Positions 9,703 through 20,890 are shown, counted from the first letter of the stretch. The stretch is 64,000 bases of DNA from Ailurus styani (GCA_002007465.1 LNAC01000853.1:186001-250000), one strand, 5' to 3'. A program made the numbers and translations. The notes: generated from the sequence alone by a model not told the origin.

Positions 9703-10620
9703 TCTTGATAGTTAAGTATTGACTCAGGAAATGTCCTTTCTAAACCCAGCTTTCCCCAGAAGCACTGACCAGGATCAGCAAGTGGTGACCAGCTTGAAAG
9801 CACAAGATAGTCGATGGAGAAGTGTGCCTCTGACCAGCTCCGTGCAGCACCATGGCTTTCGGCTGTCTGCAGTGGGCCCCCTTGACAGAATCCCATACTT
9901 GGAAACATGATAACTGCGAATGTAAGACCCCCCAGGGAGTAACGAGGATTTTGAATGTACAGCTTTAGATGGTACAGATGGCTAAACCAAGGTCTCCGAA
10001 GCGGGTGGGGGCATGGACACTCTAGTTTCTTCTGCCCAGGTGGCATCAAGTCTCCCTAAGTGGAGGGTCTGGGATGTGCCAAATGGGGGCAGGCAGTCCT
10101 CAGTGAGGCAGGATGCATTTTGGAGAAGAAGCTATACTGTGGGGGGTTGGGCAGGGAGGAGAGTAGGCCAGGCACAGGGCACCGCCTGGCGCTAAGAACT
10201 GGGTAGACAGGCTTGGGGTTGTACCTCCTCGGTTGGCTCTCAGAAGCACCCAGCTCTCCGAGTGCACACATTTGCCTCTGCAGCCTGCAACCTCTGAAGG
10301 GAACTGTGCAAACCTCATATGACTTCACCGGCTTAACAACAAAATTAAGTAGAGCTTCCTCTGTTTCTTAAACAGTTCTCTCTCTCTCTCTGGACTTGAC
10401 CCCATTTTTTATTTATTAGGTTTTTAATCAGGTTCCACTATGAAGTGCTTTTAACAAGGTTAGAATCTAACCTTTTACAAAGGCACAAACAGGGAGAATA
10501 CGGCCTGGTCTGTCTGGCTAAGGAAACCAGGGTGAAAGCCTCCAAGAATGGAGAAAGCTTTGCTTGGTCCCAGGAGAAAGTCCCGGGGACCCCCACGTTC
10601 AGCTTTGTCCCCTGCCCTCT
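9703..10620. other. unique DNA with a short CT repeat
   Basis: A (CT)n run of about 15 bases lies near 10377-10391. No exon or named repeat is recognised in the rest. Confidence 0.4.
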
Positions 10621-10624
10621 GGCT

Positions 10625-10860
10625 CCTCAGCAGCATGAAGCTGTGGCTCAGGGTGTGGACTGGGGGGCCAGACTACCTGGGTTTGAATAGCAGTGCTACT
10701 CATTACCAGCAGTACGGATGGCGTGGTCTCAGTACCTGGCTGATAGGATGTTACGTGACCTGCCCATTATGGGGAAACCGAGACAATAAGTGGTTAAATG
10801 GACACAAAATGCTCAGAGCAGTGCCTGTCCTGTTGTCTCTGTAAGTGTCTGCTGCTATTA
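10625..10860 (+). repeat. MIR, plus strand, near full length
   Basis: Landmarks in order: 'ccagactacctgggtttgaa' (5' part), 'gtgacctgcccattatgggg', 'aatgctcagagcagtgcctg' and a final 'tctgctgctattatt'. This covers most of the roughly 260-bp MIR consensus. Confidence 0.75.
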
Positions 10861-10954
10861 TTGTGTCACTGAGAGGAGAAAAGATCTGGAGCTCCAATGG
10901 ACAAGAGAGCTAGAGCATGACCTTGAAGGACCCTCACAGCTCACACTCATTTGT

Positions 10955-11640
10955 GTTACTGAACGATCTATTATTGAGCTGCTGCTTGATGCCAGACATG
11001 CAGCTGGGCTGCAGGGGCAGCAGTGAATGAAGCTGAATGTTGCTGCCCTCAAGGAGCGTATGGCCAGGGGAAGAGGATGCACACTTTGCCGAGAGGCCCA
11101 TGAACGGATGCATAATGGCCAAATGAAAGGAGTGTTCTGGAAAGGCAGAATTCAGCTTGCTGAGCACGCTGAATGTTATTACCTCCCTTGGCCTCCCAGG
11201 CTGCGGAGCTGGTGTGCGGGAAGCTGGGCTCTGTCTGAAAACTGGAGGAGAGTTAGACACCAGCCATGGGGAGGATGGTGAGGGCTGGGAGCATTCCAGA
11301 TGGAGTTGAGCCACACAAAGGCCCGGGGCCTGAGGGCGCTTGGGGAGTATGAGGCCCTAGGGAGGGGTCTTGTGTCAGGTGTGGCAGAGGGAGGAAGGGG
11401 TGGGGTGAGAAGCTGGTGGGTGAGGCCAACTCTTTTAAGGAGTTTTAAGACAGGGGCAGAGGGCTTCATGTGCGTCTTGAAAAGATTGTTCTGGCTGTGA
11501 CATGCAGAAGACACGGGGTTGGAATGGAAGCTGGAGAGGATGTGGGGAGACAAAAGGGGTGGCTGGGATTCTGAAGAATCCCCTGGAGGGCCTGTTAATG
11601 CACTGCCTGGCCCCCCGCCAAGATTGTGAAGCGATGGGGT
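10955..11640 (-). repeat. L2-type relic, minus strand
   Basis: Starts as the reverse of an L2 3' end ('ctattattgagctgctgctt', 'gatgccagacatgcagctgg', 'gtgctgccctcaag'-like wording). It continues with 'gggagcattccagatggag', 'acaaaggcccggggcctgag' and 'gattgttctggctgtgac', a run I associate with long L2-type relics. Heavily diverged. Open frames here (for example minus 11179-11688) are chance. Confidence 0.55.
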
Positions 11641-11723
11641 ATGCAGTGGGTCCAGGATTCCACCTCTGCAACGTGCTGAAGCTGTCACTGTGGACCAGGC
11701 TGCGAATGTCCCTAGCTTGGACT

Positions 11724-11896
11724 CTATTTAAAGATTTTATTTATTTGAGAGAGATTGAGAGAATGGGGGGAGGGGAGAGAGAGAAGCAGACTCCCTGTGG
11801 AGCAGGGATCCCCACGTGGGACTTGATCCCAGCACCCTGGGATCATGACCTAAGCCAAAGGCAGAAGCTTAACCGACTGAGTCAACCAGGCACCCC
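11724..11896 (-). mobile_element. Can-SINE, minus strand, diverged
   Basis: 'aagattttatttatttgaga', a GA block, and the reversed head 'ccgactgagtcaaccaggca'. TSD 'agcttggact' at 11714-11723 and 11897-11906. The tail has lost its T-run and the head carries substitutions, so this is one of the older SINE copies here. Confidence 0.93.
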
Positions 11897-11906
11897 AGCT
11901 TGGACT

Positions 11907-12900
11907 CCACTGGTGGTAGGGGAGTTGGTAAGTGGATGGATTCTCAGAGACATGCAGTTTGTTTTAAGGAGAAAGCAGGAAGACCTTTCTGACAAACTGG
12001 AACTCTTAACTCTAAGATACTTGTCTCAAGCATAACTTAGTACAAATTTCAGAGATGCCACAGTGATGCGGCAATGGGGTGAGGGGTAGATGTCATGGAA
12101 GCAGTAGCGTCACCTCCCAGAACTCCAAGGGGACAGAGACCCAGGGCTATTCTGCTTAACTCAGGCTCCAGGTAACCTTGTTCTGTGCAGTGTTTCCACC
12201 AGGCTTGTTTTTGTCCATCCCTCTGCTTCCTACAGGACGGTGGTAGAGCACTGAGGTGACACAGAGCCTGGGTTAACCAGAGGGGCTCCAGTCTACCTCT
12301 GGCTGTGACAGCGAGCCAGAGGTAGACCTCTTCCTCTTCCTTAGTGCTTCAGAAAGGACGCTGGCCAACACAGCCACTCCATCTCTAAACTCCCCGCTTG
12401 GCTCTGAAATATGGTGTCATGGGTAAGATTCAAGTCAGGCATAAAAAGACATGAGCTCCAGAGACCTCTGTTCATTTCCAACACTTCCAGGTCCCTGGCT
12501 GTGAGGCCCCATGGGAATAAAGCCCACCTGTCAGCACGGGTGACAGGCCATGTTCCCAGGCAGGAGTGTCGGACAAGTCAATGCCCTAGGAAGGGTTCTC
12601 TTGTGCTTGGCTCTCATCCAGTTGAGCTGGGGACCCCTGCCTGACGGAGAGCTGTGGGTAGCACTCTCCTACTCCAGGAAAGGTTTCGACTCTCCAGGGA
12701 ACCTGGGACCACCTAGGAAATAGGTGTGCTCCCCGTCTGTGTGGCTACCAAAGGCCTTGGTTTCTCCAGCCGTGTCCCCTGAGGCCACCCTCTGTAACTA
12801 GGGCTTCCCGTCCCACTGCCTTGCCCCTTTCAAAGCTCCCACCGCCACATCTCGAAACCACAAGACCCACGTTCACCCTATGTGTTCCTAGCACCTAGGA
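11907..12900. other. unique DNA with a short hairpin
   Basis: Mostly unrecognised sequence; 12240-12350 has a weak MIR-like wording. The perfect hairpin at 12291-12327 is listed separately. GC content rises toward the right. Confidence 0.4.
12291..12327. repeat. 14-bp perfect hairpin
   Basis: Bases 12291-12304 are the exact reverse complement of 12314-12327, leaving a 9-base loop (12305-12313). The stem mixes A/T and G/C evenly. Whether it is transcribed is unknown. Confidence 0.85.
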
Positions 12901-13622
12901 GGAAATGTTCCCCCTAGTGACGCTTAACCCTTCTGAGGGGCCAAAACGCCATTTCACAGCGGGAAGCCCGCAGCACCGTCTCCTCTGTGGACGCCAGTGC
13001 TGCCCAGAGTGGTCCTCCTTTTCGAGTGGAGCTGCCTGGGCCGGGGGACACACAGCCCCAGGCACCTGTGCAGCGGTGTCCATACCACACGCAAGACGAG
13101 CCAGAGCTGCAGGCATGCTGGGGTTCCGGAGCGCTTGACCGAGTCCCCGAGATGAGCCGCTGTGGAGTCTGAGTGGCAGCCGGTGCCCGTGGTGAGGTGT
13201 GACCCTGGTGTTGTGAAGTAGCCGTTCTCTCATTGGCAACGGCCTGATTCACAACACCAGCTGCCCCACCACACCATGCCTGGAGGTCTCGGGGGCGGCT
13301 GGTGGTCGTGCGGTCACCTCCTCGGTGCTGCTTCTGGCGTTGGAGAGGGGACAGAGGCAGCCGTGAGTTAGAACTGAATGCGCGCAGAGTTGACATGTCC
13401 TCACCCTCTCTGTCCTTCTGCCATAGACTTTTCTTGTTTGTCGTGTCCGTCGCCAGCCTTCCCATCCCCGAGTCATGGTGGTACCAGTGGCTCCAAGGAG
13501 CCCGGGGCCCCCGGACCCAAGCTGATCTGTGCACTGGTGCGTTTCTGGGAAGGGGCTATACTGCCCTCCACAACACGAATCCTCAAAGGGAAACGCCCCC
13601 CTCCCCCGCCAACCCCCCGCCC
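12901..13622. promoter_or_regulatory. CpG-rich block, candidate CpG island
   Basis: I counted 40 CpG dinucleotides in 12901-13620 (720 bp). GC is near 60% by spot count of several lines, giving an observed/expected CpG ratio of roughly 0.6, at the usual island threshold. Nearby sequence such as 14200-14400 has only a few CpGs. No repeat accounts for it. It could be a promoter of an unannotated transcript, an orphan island, or simply GC-rich DNA; no exon is recognisable. The right end is cut by an assembly gap. Confidence 0.45.
13205..13260. repeat. 56-nt imperfect hairpin in CpG-rich block
   Basis: The outer stem pairs 13205-13217 with 13248-13260 (13 bp, no mismatch). After a 3-by-4 internal loop an inner stem pairs 13221-13226 with 13238-13243, leaving an 11-base loop. 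The shape is like a short structured RNA or a palindromic transposon remnant; no family is recognised. Confidence 0.7.
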
Positions 13623-13822
13623 NNNNNNNNNNNNNNNNNNNNNNNNNNNNNNNNNNNNNNNNNNNNNNNNNNNNNNNNNNNNNNNNNNNNNNNNNNNNNN
13701 NNNNNNNNNNNNNNNNNNNNNNNNNNNNNNNNNNNNNNNNNNNNNNNNNNNNNNNNNNNNNNNNNNNNNNNNNNNNNNNNNNNNNNNNNNNNNNNNNNNN
13801 NNNNNCCGCCAACCCCCCGCCC
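13606..13822. other. 183-base assembly gap with repeated flanks
   Basis: Ns fill 13623-13805. The 17 bases immediately before the gap (13606-13622) are identical to the 17 bases immediately after it (13806-13822). That suggests either a C-rich tandem repeat across the gap or contig ends that overlap and were not merged, in which case the gap may be partly false. Confidence 0.95.
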
Positions 13823-14924
13823 CCCACACAGCTTGCATATCTCTGCTCTGGAAGGTGGAATGATAACCAAACATTTCTAAGGTAAAGTTTGGAGTAAAGG
13901 GTTTTCTTTCCTGAAATTTACATGGTAGGAACTCAGGGACTCCTGCTACTCTACTGCCAAACACAGAAACCAGAGACCGTTCTCACTTCATGTTCTGAGT
14001 AGTAACTCTGCCAAGACCCCCACCTCCTCCCTTTCAATCTGTCTGTCCCCAGACCCTGAAGGCTGCATGGAGTAGTTCCCACATCCACTGAGGATAACCG
14101 GAGTCCGAATGGAATCCTCCAAGGATGGAGAGTATTTCTTGACACATCCTTCACAGGGTGGAAACACAGTCCAAGCACAAAGGGTGATCACTGAGGACCT
14201 GGAGCTGTCATGCAAATGAACAAAAGCCAAGGCTGACTTGCAATCAGGTGGTCACCGTGAAAACCATTAGCCATCACTGTGCTCTGCCTTCTGATCAGTA
14301 GGTGACCTGCCCGGCCCTTCCTTGCTCAGGCTCAGTGGGCAGATACGGAGTGTCTAAGCAGTAAAATGACTTTGGAACTCTCATTTTGGTATTTGCCTGG
14401 GTTTTATCACCATTATGAAATTCTGAAACATAAACTGACATGCAAATAGCATTTGAAGTCGAATCCCTATTTCCAGGTGTTGATAAACACTTTTAAATGA
14501 ATAGCTTCTTTGGCCAAAAATGGCTCCTGCCTGCTGCACGGTTCTTAGCTACCCAATCAAGAAACATATTTTCTACTTTCTTCCATCTATCTTGGAACCT
14601 GCTTTATTTTAGGGATGCAAAGTTGGCAGGTTCCTAGCACTGGATGTGGCATAGAAGTTCCACCAAAGTTCTTGCCAGAACTGAGTAAGGCAGAAAGTTT
14701 GAGTAACTGATCAACCATAGCTGAGCCATGTAAATCACCATGGCCTTGGATTCTTGCATCTATAACCAAAGAATCCCTTCTGGCATATTAGGCCATAATG
14801 TCTACACTGGGGCCTCTCTGGTCCACAGCACTACTAAGCGGAGGTGTCTACTACATGTGGGTTGCCTGTGCTAGGCCCCAGGGTGTGCTTTTGGACTCTG
14901 TCCCTTCCTGTGTTCCTAGGGCCA
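13823..14924. other. unique DNA, nothing recognised
   Basis: Mixed-composition unique sequence. Two octamer-like words (atgcaaat) occur near 14210 and 14440, which alone mean little. Confidence 0.4.
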
Positions 14925-15030
14925 GTGGCAGAACTTTCTGGGCCTCAGTTTTAGTATCTGCAAAACAGGGTAATAAAGTTAGAAAACCTTGCATACAGCA
15001 AATGCTTGATAGACATGTGTTTGGTCAGTA
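14925..15030 (+). repeat. MIR or L2 fragment
   Basis: 'ctgggcctcagttttagtat', 'tgcaaaacagggtaataaag' and 'catacagcaaatgcttgata' follow the order of the MIR 3' half. Confidence 0.55.
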
Positions 15031-15555
15031 TGGGTGCCGAGTTATATGGTTGGCTTTCTGAGCTTTGGGTAGAGAGAGCTCTCAAAATTTTTCTTTCCAG
15101 TGGTGCTGGATTTTCCAGTAGATTGTCTTGAGGACTAACAATCAACTACTCTGAGAATGAGCAAGTTCTAGAAAGTGAGATTAGCTCCTCGTAAAATAAA
15201 GCAGGAGGACTATTAATTGCTACTGCTGAGTGGCCAGAGCCTTCAGCAAAGTTAATGTGCTTTTTTGCTATGACCGTGTATGTGGAAAGGTTGTACCGGT
15301 GCCATCTGAAATTGGCACAGACTCCTATGAAGTCAAAAAACCAGGAATCTAGGAAGGCACTATCCCTTTCCTGCATCCAAGGGGCAAAAGATGACTTGGG
15401 GATAAGTGAGAAGCTGGGGCCAAGAACACAGCTGTCTGTTGCCATCTCTTCTTGGTTCTATATAGAACCCACCAGTGCTAATGGTGTCAAAGAGAGATGA
15501 AGAAATGATTGTCTCAAAAGCCACAAGTGACCTTCATGTTTTAATTCAAGTGCTT
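15031..15555. other. unique DNA, nothing recognised
   Basis: No repeat or exon is recognised by eye. Confidence 0.4.
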
Positions 15556-15559
15556 GCAA

Positions 15560-15920
15560 GAAGCTGGCACTATGCAGGGGCAGCCTGGCCCTCTTCCTTT
15601 CCCTGTATCCTTCACTGCCCTCTTCCTCCCTCTCTGTGCTCTTCTAATCTCTCAAATATGCCATATTCTTTCCCACCACAGAGCCTTTGCACAAGCCTCT
15701 TCCTTTACCTGGAACCCTGTCTCCCCATTTTGCATAGTTTAATACCAATTTCTCCTTCAGACTTCAACTCCAAAGTCACTTCCTGCATTGACTCCCATCT
15801 CCCAGACCAGACTAGACTCCTCAATGACATCCTCCATGACATGCATGACATCTCTTCCACTCAGTTCGAAGCTTGCCATTGGGTCCCCAGCATTGGCCAC
15901 GAGGGGGATACCTGATAAAT
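15560..15920 (+). repeat. L2-type relic, plus strand
   Basis: 'cacagagcctttgcacaagc', 'cttcctttacctggaaccct' and 'cttcaactccaaagtcactt' match the long L2-type pattern in the forward direction. Diverged; the 146-codon frame crossing it is chance. Confidence 0.6.
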
Positions 15921-16785
15921 ACTGGTTGGTGAATGTATGGCTTAAACTAAGACTCTTGTGGTCCAATGACTCATTTCCAAGCAGTTAGAGGAATCCCTCA
16001 GACAAATCGAAATGCCACTAAGAATCTTAGGGGCATCCACGGTACTATTTTGTAATGAGTAATTTTATATGAAGAGACTGACTGCTGGAACTCCTAATTC
16101 AGCTCCCTGCCTCCAGGCTGATCTCACGCTGACACACGGGGAATCAGAGGGATTCTTCCAGAGGGTCAGTCTAATCTGGCTTAACTTCTCCAGGGCTCAT
16201 TTTTTGCCCAGGATAGAGTCTCAGGTCCTCGGGCTCCTCACTTCCCTGCCTGCCCTCTCTGACCCCCGCCCCCTCACATGGAGCAGGAATGCCCATGATA
16301 TACACTGCATGTGAATGCCCCTGACTCTTTCTACCCAGTGCATTTCTCTTCCTGTACTTGGGCTCCAGGCTCAGCCCTCAAGAAGTTCCTCCTGGCCCCT
16401 TGTTCAGCCTGAGCTCTTGGCCTGGCATCTACAACTTTTGTACCTTTTGTGTCCATTTCTGATCCGGGCTTCAGTTTTAGGAGACAGCGATCCCAAGGCC
16501 AGAGGCCATTGTGGAGTCACCTGGTAGCCGGGTAGCACACAGCATGTGGAACACAAGGGCTCTCAGCTTCGATGAGCTTTCACTCGGAGAGGAAGTCCTG
16601 CAAAGCTGGGAAGCTGTGGACACCAGTGGGTAATGATTTGTCCTTCCTGTTCCCTGTGAATCACAGGTGTCAAGAAATCCCAATATTTTGCCATTGAATT
16701 ACATGTCTTCATCTCCATGGCTACCCTGCACCCCCAGCAGACCCCCACCCTCTCACCAGGACGACACAATATGCATCCAACTTGT
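15921..16785. other. unique DNA, nothing recognised
   Basis: No named repeat and no exon recognised; pyrimidine-rich in places. Confidence 0.4.
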
Positions 16786-16789
16786 CCCT

Positions 16790-17290
16790 CTTTGAGTCAT
16801 TCTTCACTCTGCAGCCTGAGTGATCCTTTTAAAATATGAATCAGAGTGTACCACTCTGCTACTTCAAACCCTTCTTCCCCTCCCATCACAACCAGAATAA
16901 AATCCAAATTCCTTGTGAAATCCCACAGGTCCTGGTGGCTCAGTCCCCTGTTCTTGTCCACCATCACCTCCTCTCCCTGAGGACTTAGCCACACTTTCTT
17001 TCAGATCCTGGAACACAGGGCTAGACCATACGGTGCATTCTGAAACGTAAACAATCGGGCCTTTCCTGGGGATGGAGCCTTTTGTGAGCTCCAGAAGGTA
17101 CCCCTTTCCCTGGGCGGATGGAAACCTCTAAACAGGGCATGTGATCTGGTGAGTGGTCTTGGGCTTGACTGCAACCCCCACCTGCCCCAGGGCTGGGGGT
17201 GTGAGTGTCATTCAGCAATGTGGAATAGCCCTGCTGGAGTGCACCCAATTCCTCTCCCACCGCAGGGCCTTCTTACCTGCTTCTGATTTC
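16790..17290 (+). repeat. L2-type relic, plus strand
   Basis: 'gcagcctgagtgatcctttt', 'aaaatatgaatcagagtgta', 'ccagaataaaatccaaattc', and further on 'tcctggaacacaggg' follow the same forward L2-type pattern. The right end is uncertain. Confidence 0.55.
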
Positions 17291-18639
17291 CTGAAGACCC
17301 CAGGGGCATGGTAAGAGAATGTAAGATTTCTGGTACTCCAAAATTCTGCACCAATTGTAACCAAAGACTTTTATCTCATTATCTTCTATTCTGGCCTGCT
17401 GCTCTTAGTCCTTCACTACATGCTTGGTAGGGTCAAGCAGCTAATTCTGTTTTGTTTTGGTTTTAGTCACATAATGATCACTTGTGTTGGCAATCCCAAG
17501 CACATGACATTTATAACGTCAGAGGTCTCATATCAATGAACTGTTTTCCTGCCTGTTACCTCTGGAAAAAGATGACAGCAACAGAAACGCAGGATGTTCC
17601 TCATCAACCACCTCCCCTCGTTGAACAAGGGTCAACACAGACCCATTCAGCCTTTGACACCAGCCCCAGTCCAGCTGGTGTGGGGTACCACCCCCACTCC
17701 AGAACTTGTTTTTGCTGGTTTGGGAGTAAAGCTCAGGTATCCACCCCCCCACCCCAGGGACTCCCATAAACCAGATTTGGGGGTGACTGCTTTAAATCTA
17801 GGGCTCTGTATGGGAATCTGATACAGCTTCAGCAGCTTCTGAGGCAAATTAAATCTTGCCTATGTGGCAAGTGCTACTGGCATCCAGCGCCACCACTCCC
17901 ATATACAGGATGTGGTAAGCCTGGGGGCTTCCCTGGATCAGGAGTAGGAGTGTGTCAGCTGGATGTCAGGGAGTTAGCATCCTCAAGCAGCCCCCACCAG
18001 TGACACAATGGAGTTGGTGGGCAATACCTTGCTCTCTTGCCCCCCAAGGAGCAGAGGTCCCCACTTGGTCACAGTAGTAACCTGGTGGACAGCACAAACA
18101 TTACTGGCCCCCTTCCCCTCGCACCTCTCCAAACCCAGGTGTGCATCAGTGTCCGTGTTAAGTGTACTTAAGTGCACCCATGTTTTGAACAGGTGTTCCC
18201 ATGGTCACTTTCAGCAGGGCAGGGCCAGCGTGAGGGGAGCGAGGAGTCACCTGCTTCAGATGCAGACCATGAGCACCTCCTAAAATTTTGCGTCCGGGGC
18301 GGTCTCATTTGCTTACCTTGTTCCCATCCTGATGTTCAGGAAATCAGAACACACAAATCAGGCAAAACAACCCACTACAGGGAGGTACTTTCTAGAGTGT
18401 GTTGTGCTTACGTCTCTTCCTTTCTCTTTCATAGACAATAACCCTCTAAATGGAGGACACTTTGGCACCAAAGCTCCAAGGAATTAGAGTCATCCGGCAC
18501 AGTCAGTAGTCACAAATACTGTTACAGGCATTTAAGACAGCATGTCTACTCTAGGATGGTGGCAAAAATAAACTCAAATGCAAGCTGTGTATTCTGCTTT
18601 CTTTAGTCCATCTTGGCTGATGCCTTCCAGGTGGGCTTC
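17291..18639. other. unique DNA, nothing recognised
   Basis: No repeat family or exon is recognisable across this 1.3-kb stretch. Confidence 0.4.
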
Positions 18640-19215
18640 AAAATAAAAACCCCTGGTTCAGGGACTGCCTGGCCTGCCGAGCACAGACCAGAGTTTATTA
18701 GCACAGTTAATATCGCATGCAAATAGATTTCCCCGCTTCCGTCATGCCAGTCCATTAATTCAGCCCCTTGTCTGCTACATCTTTATCCTTGGCAGGTTAA
18801 TCCTGCCAAATGCCTTTGCTGTAGCACATGTCACGCTGTGCCTATGTCCAACAATGCAATTTTGCTAATCCTGTTGTATCAGCTTTGTGGCCCTGTCTGG
18901 TCAATCTAACGGTGGAAAAAGTGCAGATGAGGTTTTTTGCCAAGATCTTTCTCCTATTCTGGCATCCACCCCTTCCTTTTCCTCTTTATCCTCCTCTTCT
19001 TCTTCTTCTTTTTTTAATTTTAAATATGGTTTCAATTAAACGGTTTGAAAGTCAACCACAGCGTTTGGACAGCTGCCATTGCCAATGTCATTCAGACAGG
19101 AATGTCAAGGCTCTCAGCAGGCCTCCAGACTTTCCAGTGGCCTCACCCAGCTGCCAGCTGAACAGGATAATGGGAAGGGTTAAACAGAAAAATCTGCTAA
19201 GCATGTCTTTTTTCT
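18640..19215. promoter_or_regulatory. candidate conserved noncoding block
   Basis: This unique stretch is dense in words typical of developmental enhancers: 'gcatgcaaatag' (octamer), 'ccattaattcag', 'aggttaatcctgcc', 'aacaatgcaattttgc', 'caattaaacggtttg' and 'gaatgtcaaggct', with few signs of decay into simple repeat apart from a CTT-rich run near 18982-19012. This is by-eye inference without alignment. Confidence 0.25.
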
Positions 19216-19399
19216 AGGCTCTCCAAGGCCTGAAGATGGCTGAATGGAGCGAATACATATCACCCATTATTTTTGAAGCCAACCTGTTTACAGCTTACTG
19301 GGATCATTAACATGAATTATTAGAAGAGGTGTACCCCTTCCTGCAAACACCTTTGTCCAGCATGCACCTGACGGGGTAAAGCGCCTCCAGGCCCCAGAA
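19216..19399. other. unique DNA
   Basis: No feature recognised. Confidence 0.35.
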
Positions 19400-19630
19400 G
19401 GTCCTGCTCCTCCAGGTTCAAATCCCAGCTGGACCATTATCTACCTCCACAACAACTAAGGCAAATGCTTTACCTCTCTGGACTCACTTTCCTCATCTGT
19501 AAAATGGGCATAACCACAGCACCCAATGAATAGAATTGCTGTAAAGATTCAGTGAGTTAATACATGTTAATTACTCTGAATGAAGCTGGCACACACACAA
19601 GAGCAGGCACTGGGTGGATACAAATTAATT
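19400..19630 (+). repeat. MIR, plus strand
   Basis: 'ttcaaatcccagctggacca', 'ctttacctctctggactcac', 'ctcatctgtaaaatgggcat' and 'gattcagtgagttaatacat' cover most of the MIR in order. This is one of the best preserved MIR copies in the window. Confidence 0.85.
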
Positions 19631-19889
19631 GTCACATAGATTGTGGAATTTGTCAAGACTCACTGTCATTTACAGCTTACTATAGCACATATGCAAAGTA
19701 CATGGTAGAATTCCACCTGGGCATGTCTGTTAGGGTCTTCAGATGTAAACTCCACTCTCTCGCCTGCTAATTACAGTAATCTGGCTATAAGGAGAACTTT
19801 CTAGCATCCCTACTGCTGGTCTCTGAGGTATCCCTGGCAGCTCCGGCGGGTGTGAAGAGACATTCCAGGGTAGATAAACAGGGGTCTCT

Positions 19890-20080
19890 GGTGAGATTCC
19901 TGGGGACTGAGTCCTGGCTCTCCTACCACCTGACCCTGGACAAGGTGCTCGAGCTTTGAGACTCTCTCAGTCCTGACATTAGAAACAGGGTATTTGGTTC
20001 TACATTGCAGGGTGATTGTGAGGGATATGTGCAAATGCACGGGTGAGGCAGCTGGCATGCTGCTCAACATGAGAACAGGG
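19890..20080 (+). repeat. MIR, plus strand
   Basis: 'ctgagtcctggctctcctac', 'ccctggacaaggtgctcgag' and 'tgattgtgagggatatgtgc' follow the MIR order, less well preserved than the copy 500 bp upstream. Confidence 0.6.
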
Positions 20081-20238
20081 CACGAAGCCCTACTCACTGC
20101 TGTTAAATCATACACCAGCCTGGCTCATTTCTTACCCTGAATGCCCTCAGCCCCACAGAGTCCCTGCTACATCAGTGTGAGCTTCGACCTCTAGTCGGAG
20201 CCCTGCTGAGACTTATGAGTGGGTTTCTTTAGTTTTTG

Positions 20239-20437
20239 TTTGTTTGTTTCTTTTTTTTTTTTAAGACTTTATTTATTTATTTGACAGAGCGCAAACAGGT
20301 GGAGTGGCAGGCAGAGGGAGAGGGAGAGGCAGATTTCCCGCTGAGCAGCGAGCCAGAGACTGGGCTCCATCCCAGGACACTTGATCATGACCTGAGCCAA
20401 AGGCAGCCACTAAATCGACTGAGCCACCCAGGCGCTC
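20239..20437 (-). mobile_element. Can-SINE, minus strand
   Basis: T-rich tail, 'aagactttatttatttattt', GA block and reversed head 'gagccacccaggcgctcc'. TSD 'tttctttagtttttg' at about 20224-20238 recurs at 20439 with one mismatch. The body carries several unique changes, so it is not one of the youngest copies. Confidence 0.94.
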
Positions 20438-20451
20438 CTTTCTTTAGTTTT

Positions 20452-20890
20452 TTATTTATCTGATGAAAAATGCTTTTATCACATATGTATGTCCCCCTAA
20501 GCAATATGTTATTTAAGTTTGTTTGCTTCTGAGCTTTATACAAATTGTATCATACTGGACTTAATGTTCTGCAACTTGCTATTTTCATTCAACGTTGTTT
20601 CCAAGATTCATCCACGTGGTTGCATTTAGTGGTGGTTCAGCCATTTCCCATGCATTTTCCTGCCGCATGACAGTCCACTGTGGGAATACCGCACCGTTTA
20701 CTCATCTGTTTTCCTGAAGATGTATAGTGAGGTCGTTCCTTAAGCCTGGCAACTAAGGCTGCTGTGGGCACTCCGGGGTACTCTCCTGCTCTCGTGCAAC
20801 TGTTTCCAGCGTGGATGCCTGGTTCGTAGACTTGTGAATGTTTAACTTTCTAAGATAGCACCAGGCTGTTATTCTCAGTAGTGCTGTTTG
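20452..20890 (-). repeat. old L1M ORF2 3' region, minus strand
   Basis: 'ctaagcaatatgttatttaa', 'atacaaattgtatcatactg', 'caacttgctattttcattca', 'agattcatccacgtggttgc' and 'gtgaatgtttaactttctaa' are the reverse of the ORF2 end in old L1 families. No frame remains open. Confidence 0.65.

Noticed and set aside
9558..10049. 163-codon minus-strand open frame
   Set aside because: It runs through a MER5-type DNA transposon relic and matches no protein family.
11179..11688. 169-codon minus-strand open frame
   Set aside because: It runs through an old L2-type relic and has no family resemblance.
12914..13534. 206-codon minus-strand open frame
   Set aside because: It lies in the CpG- and GC-rich block, where stop codons are rare, and resembles no protein family. 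Overlapping frames on the other strand are of similar length.
13249..13964. Open frames that span the N gap
   Set aside because: Their length comes from reading through unknown bases.
14208..14447. Paired octamer motifs (atgcaaat)
   Set aside because: Eight-base words recur by chance in 64 kb; no other support.
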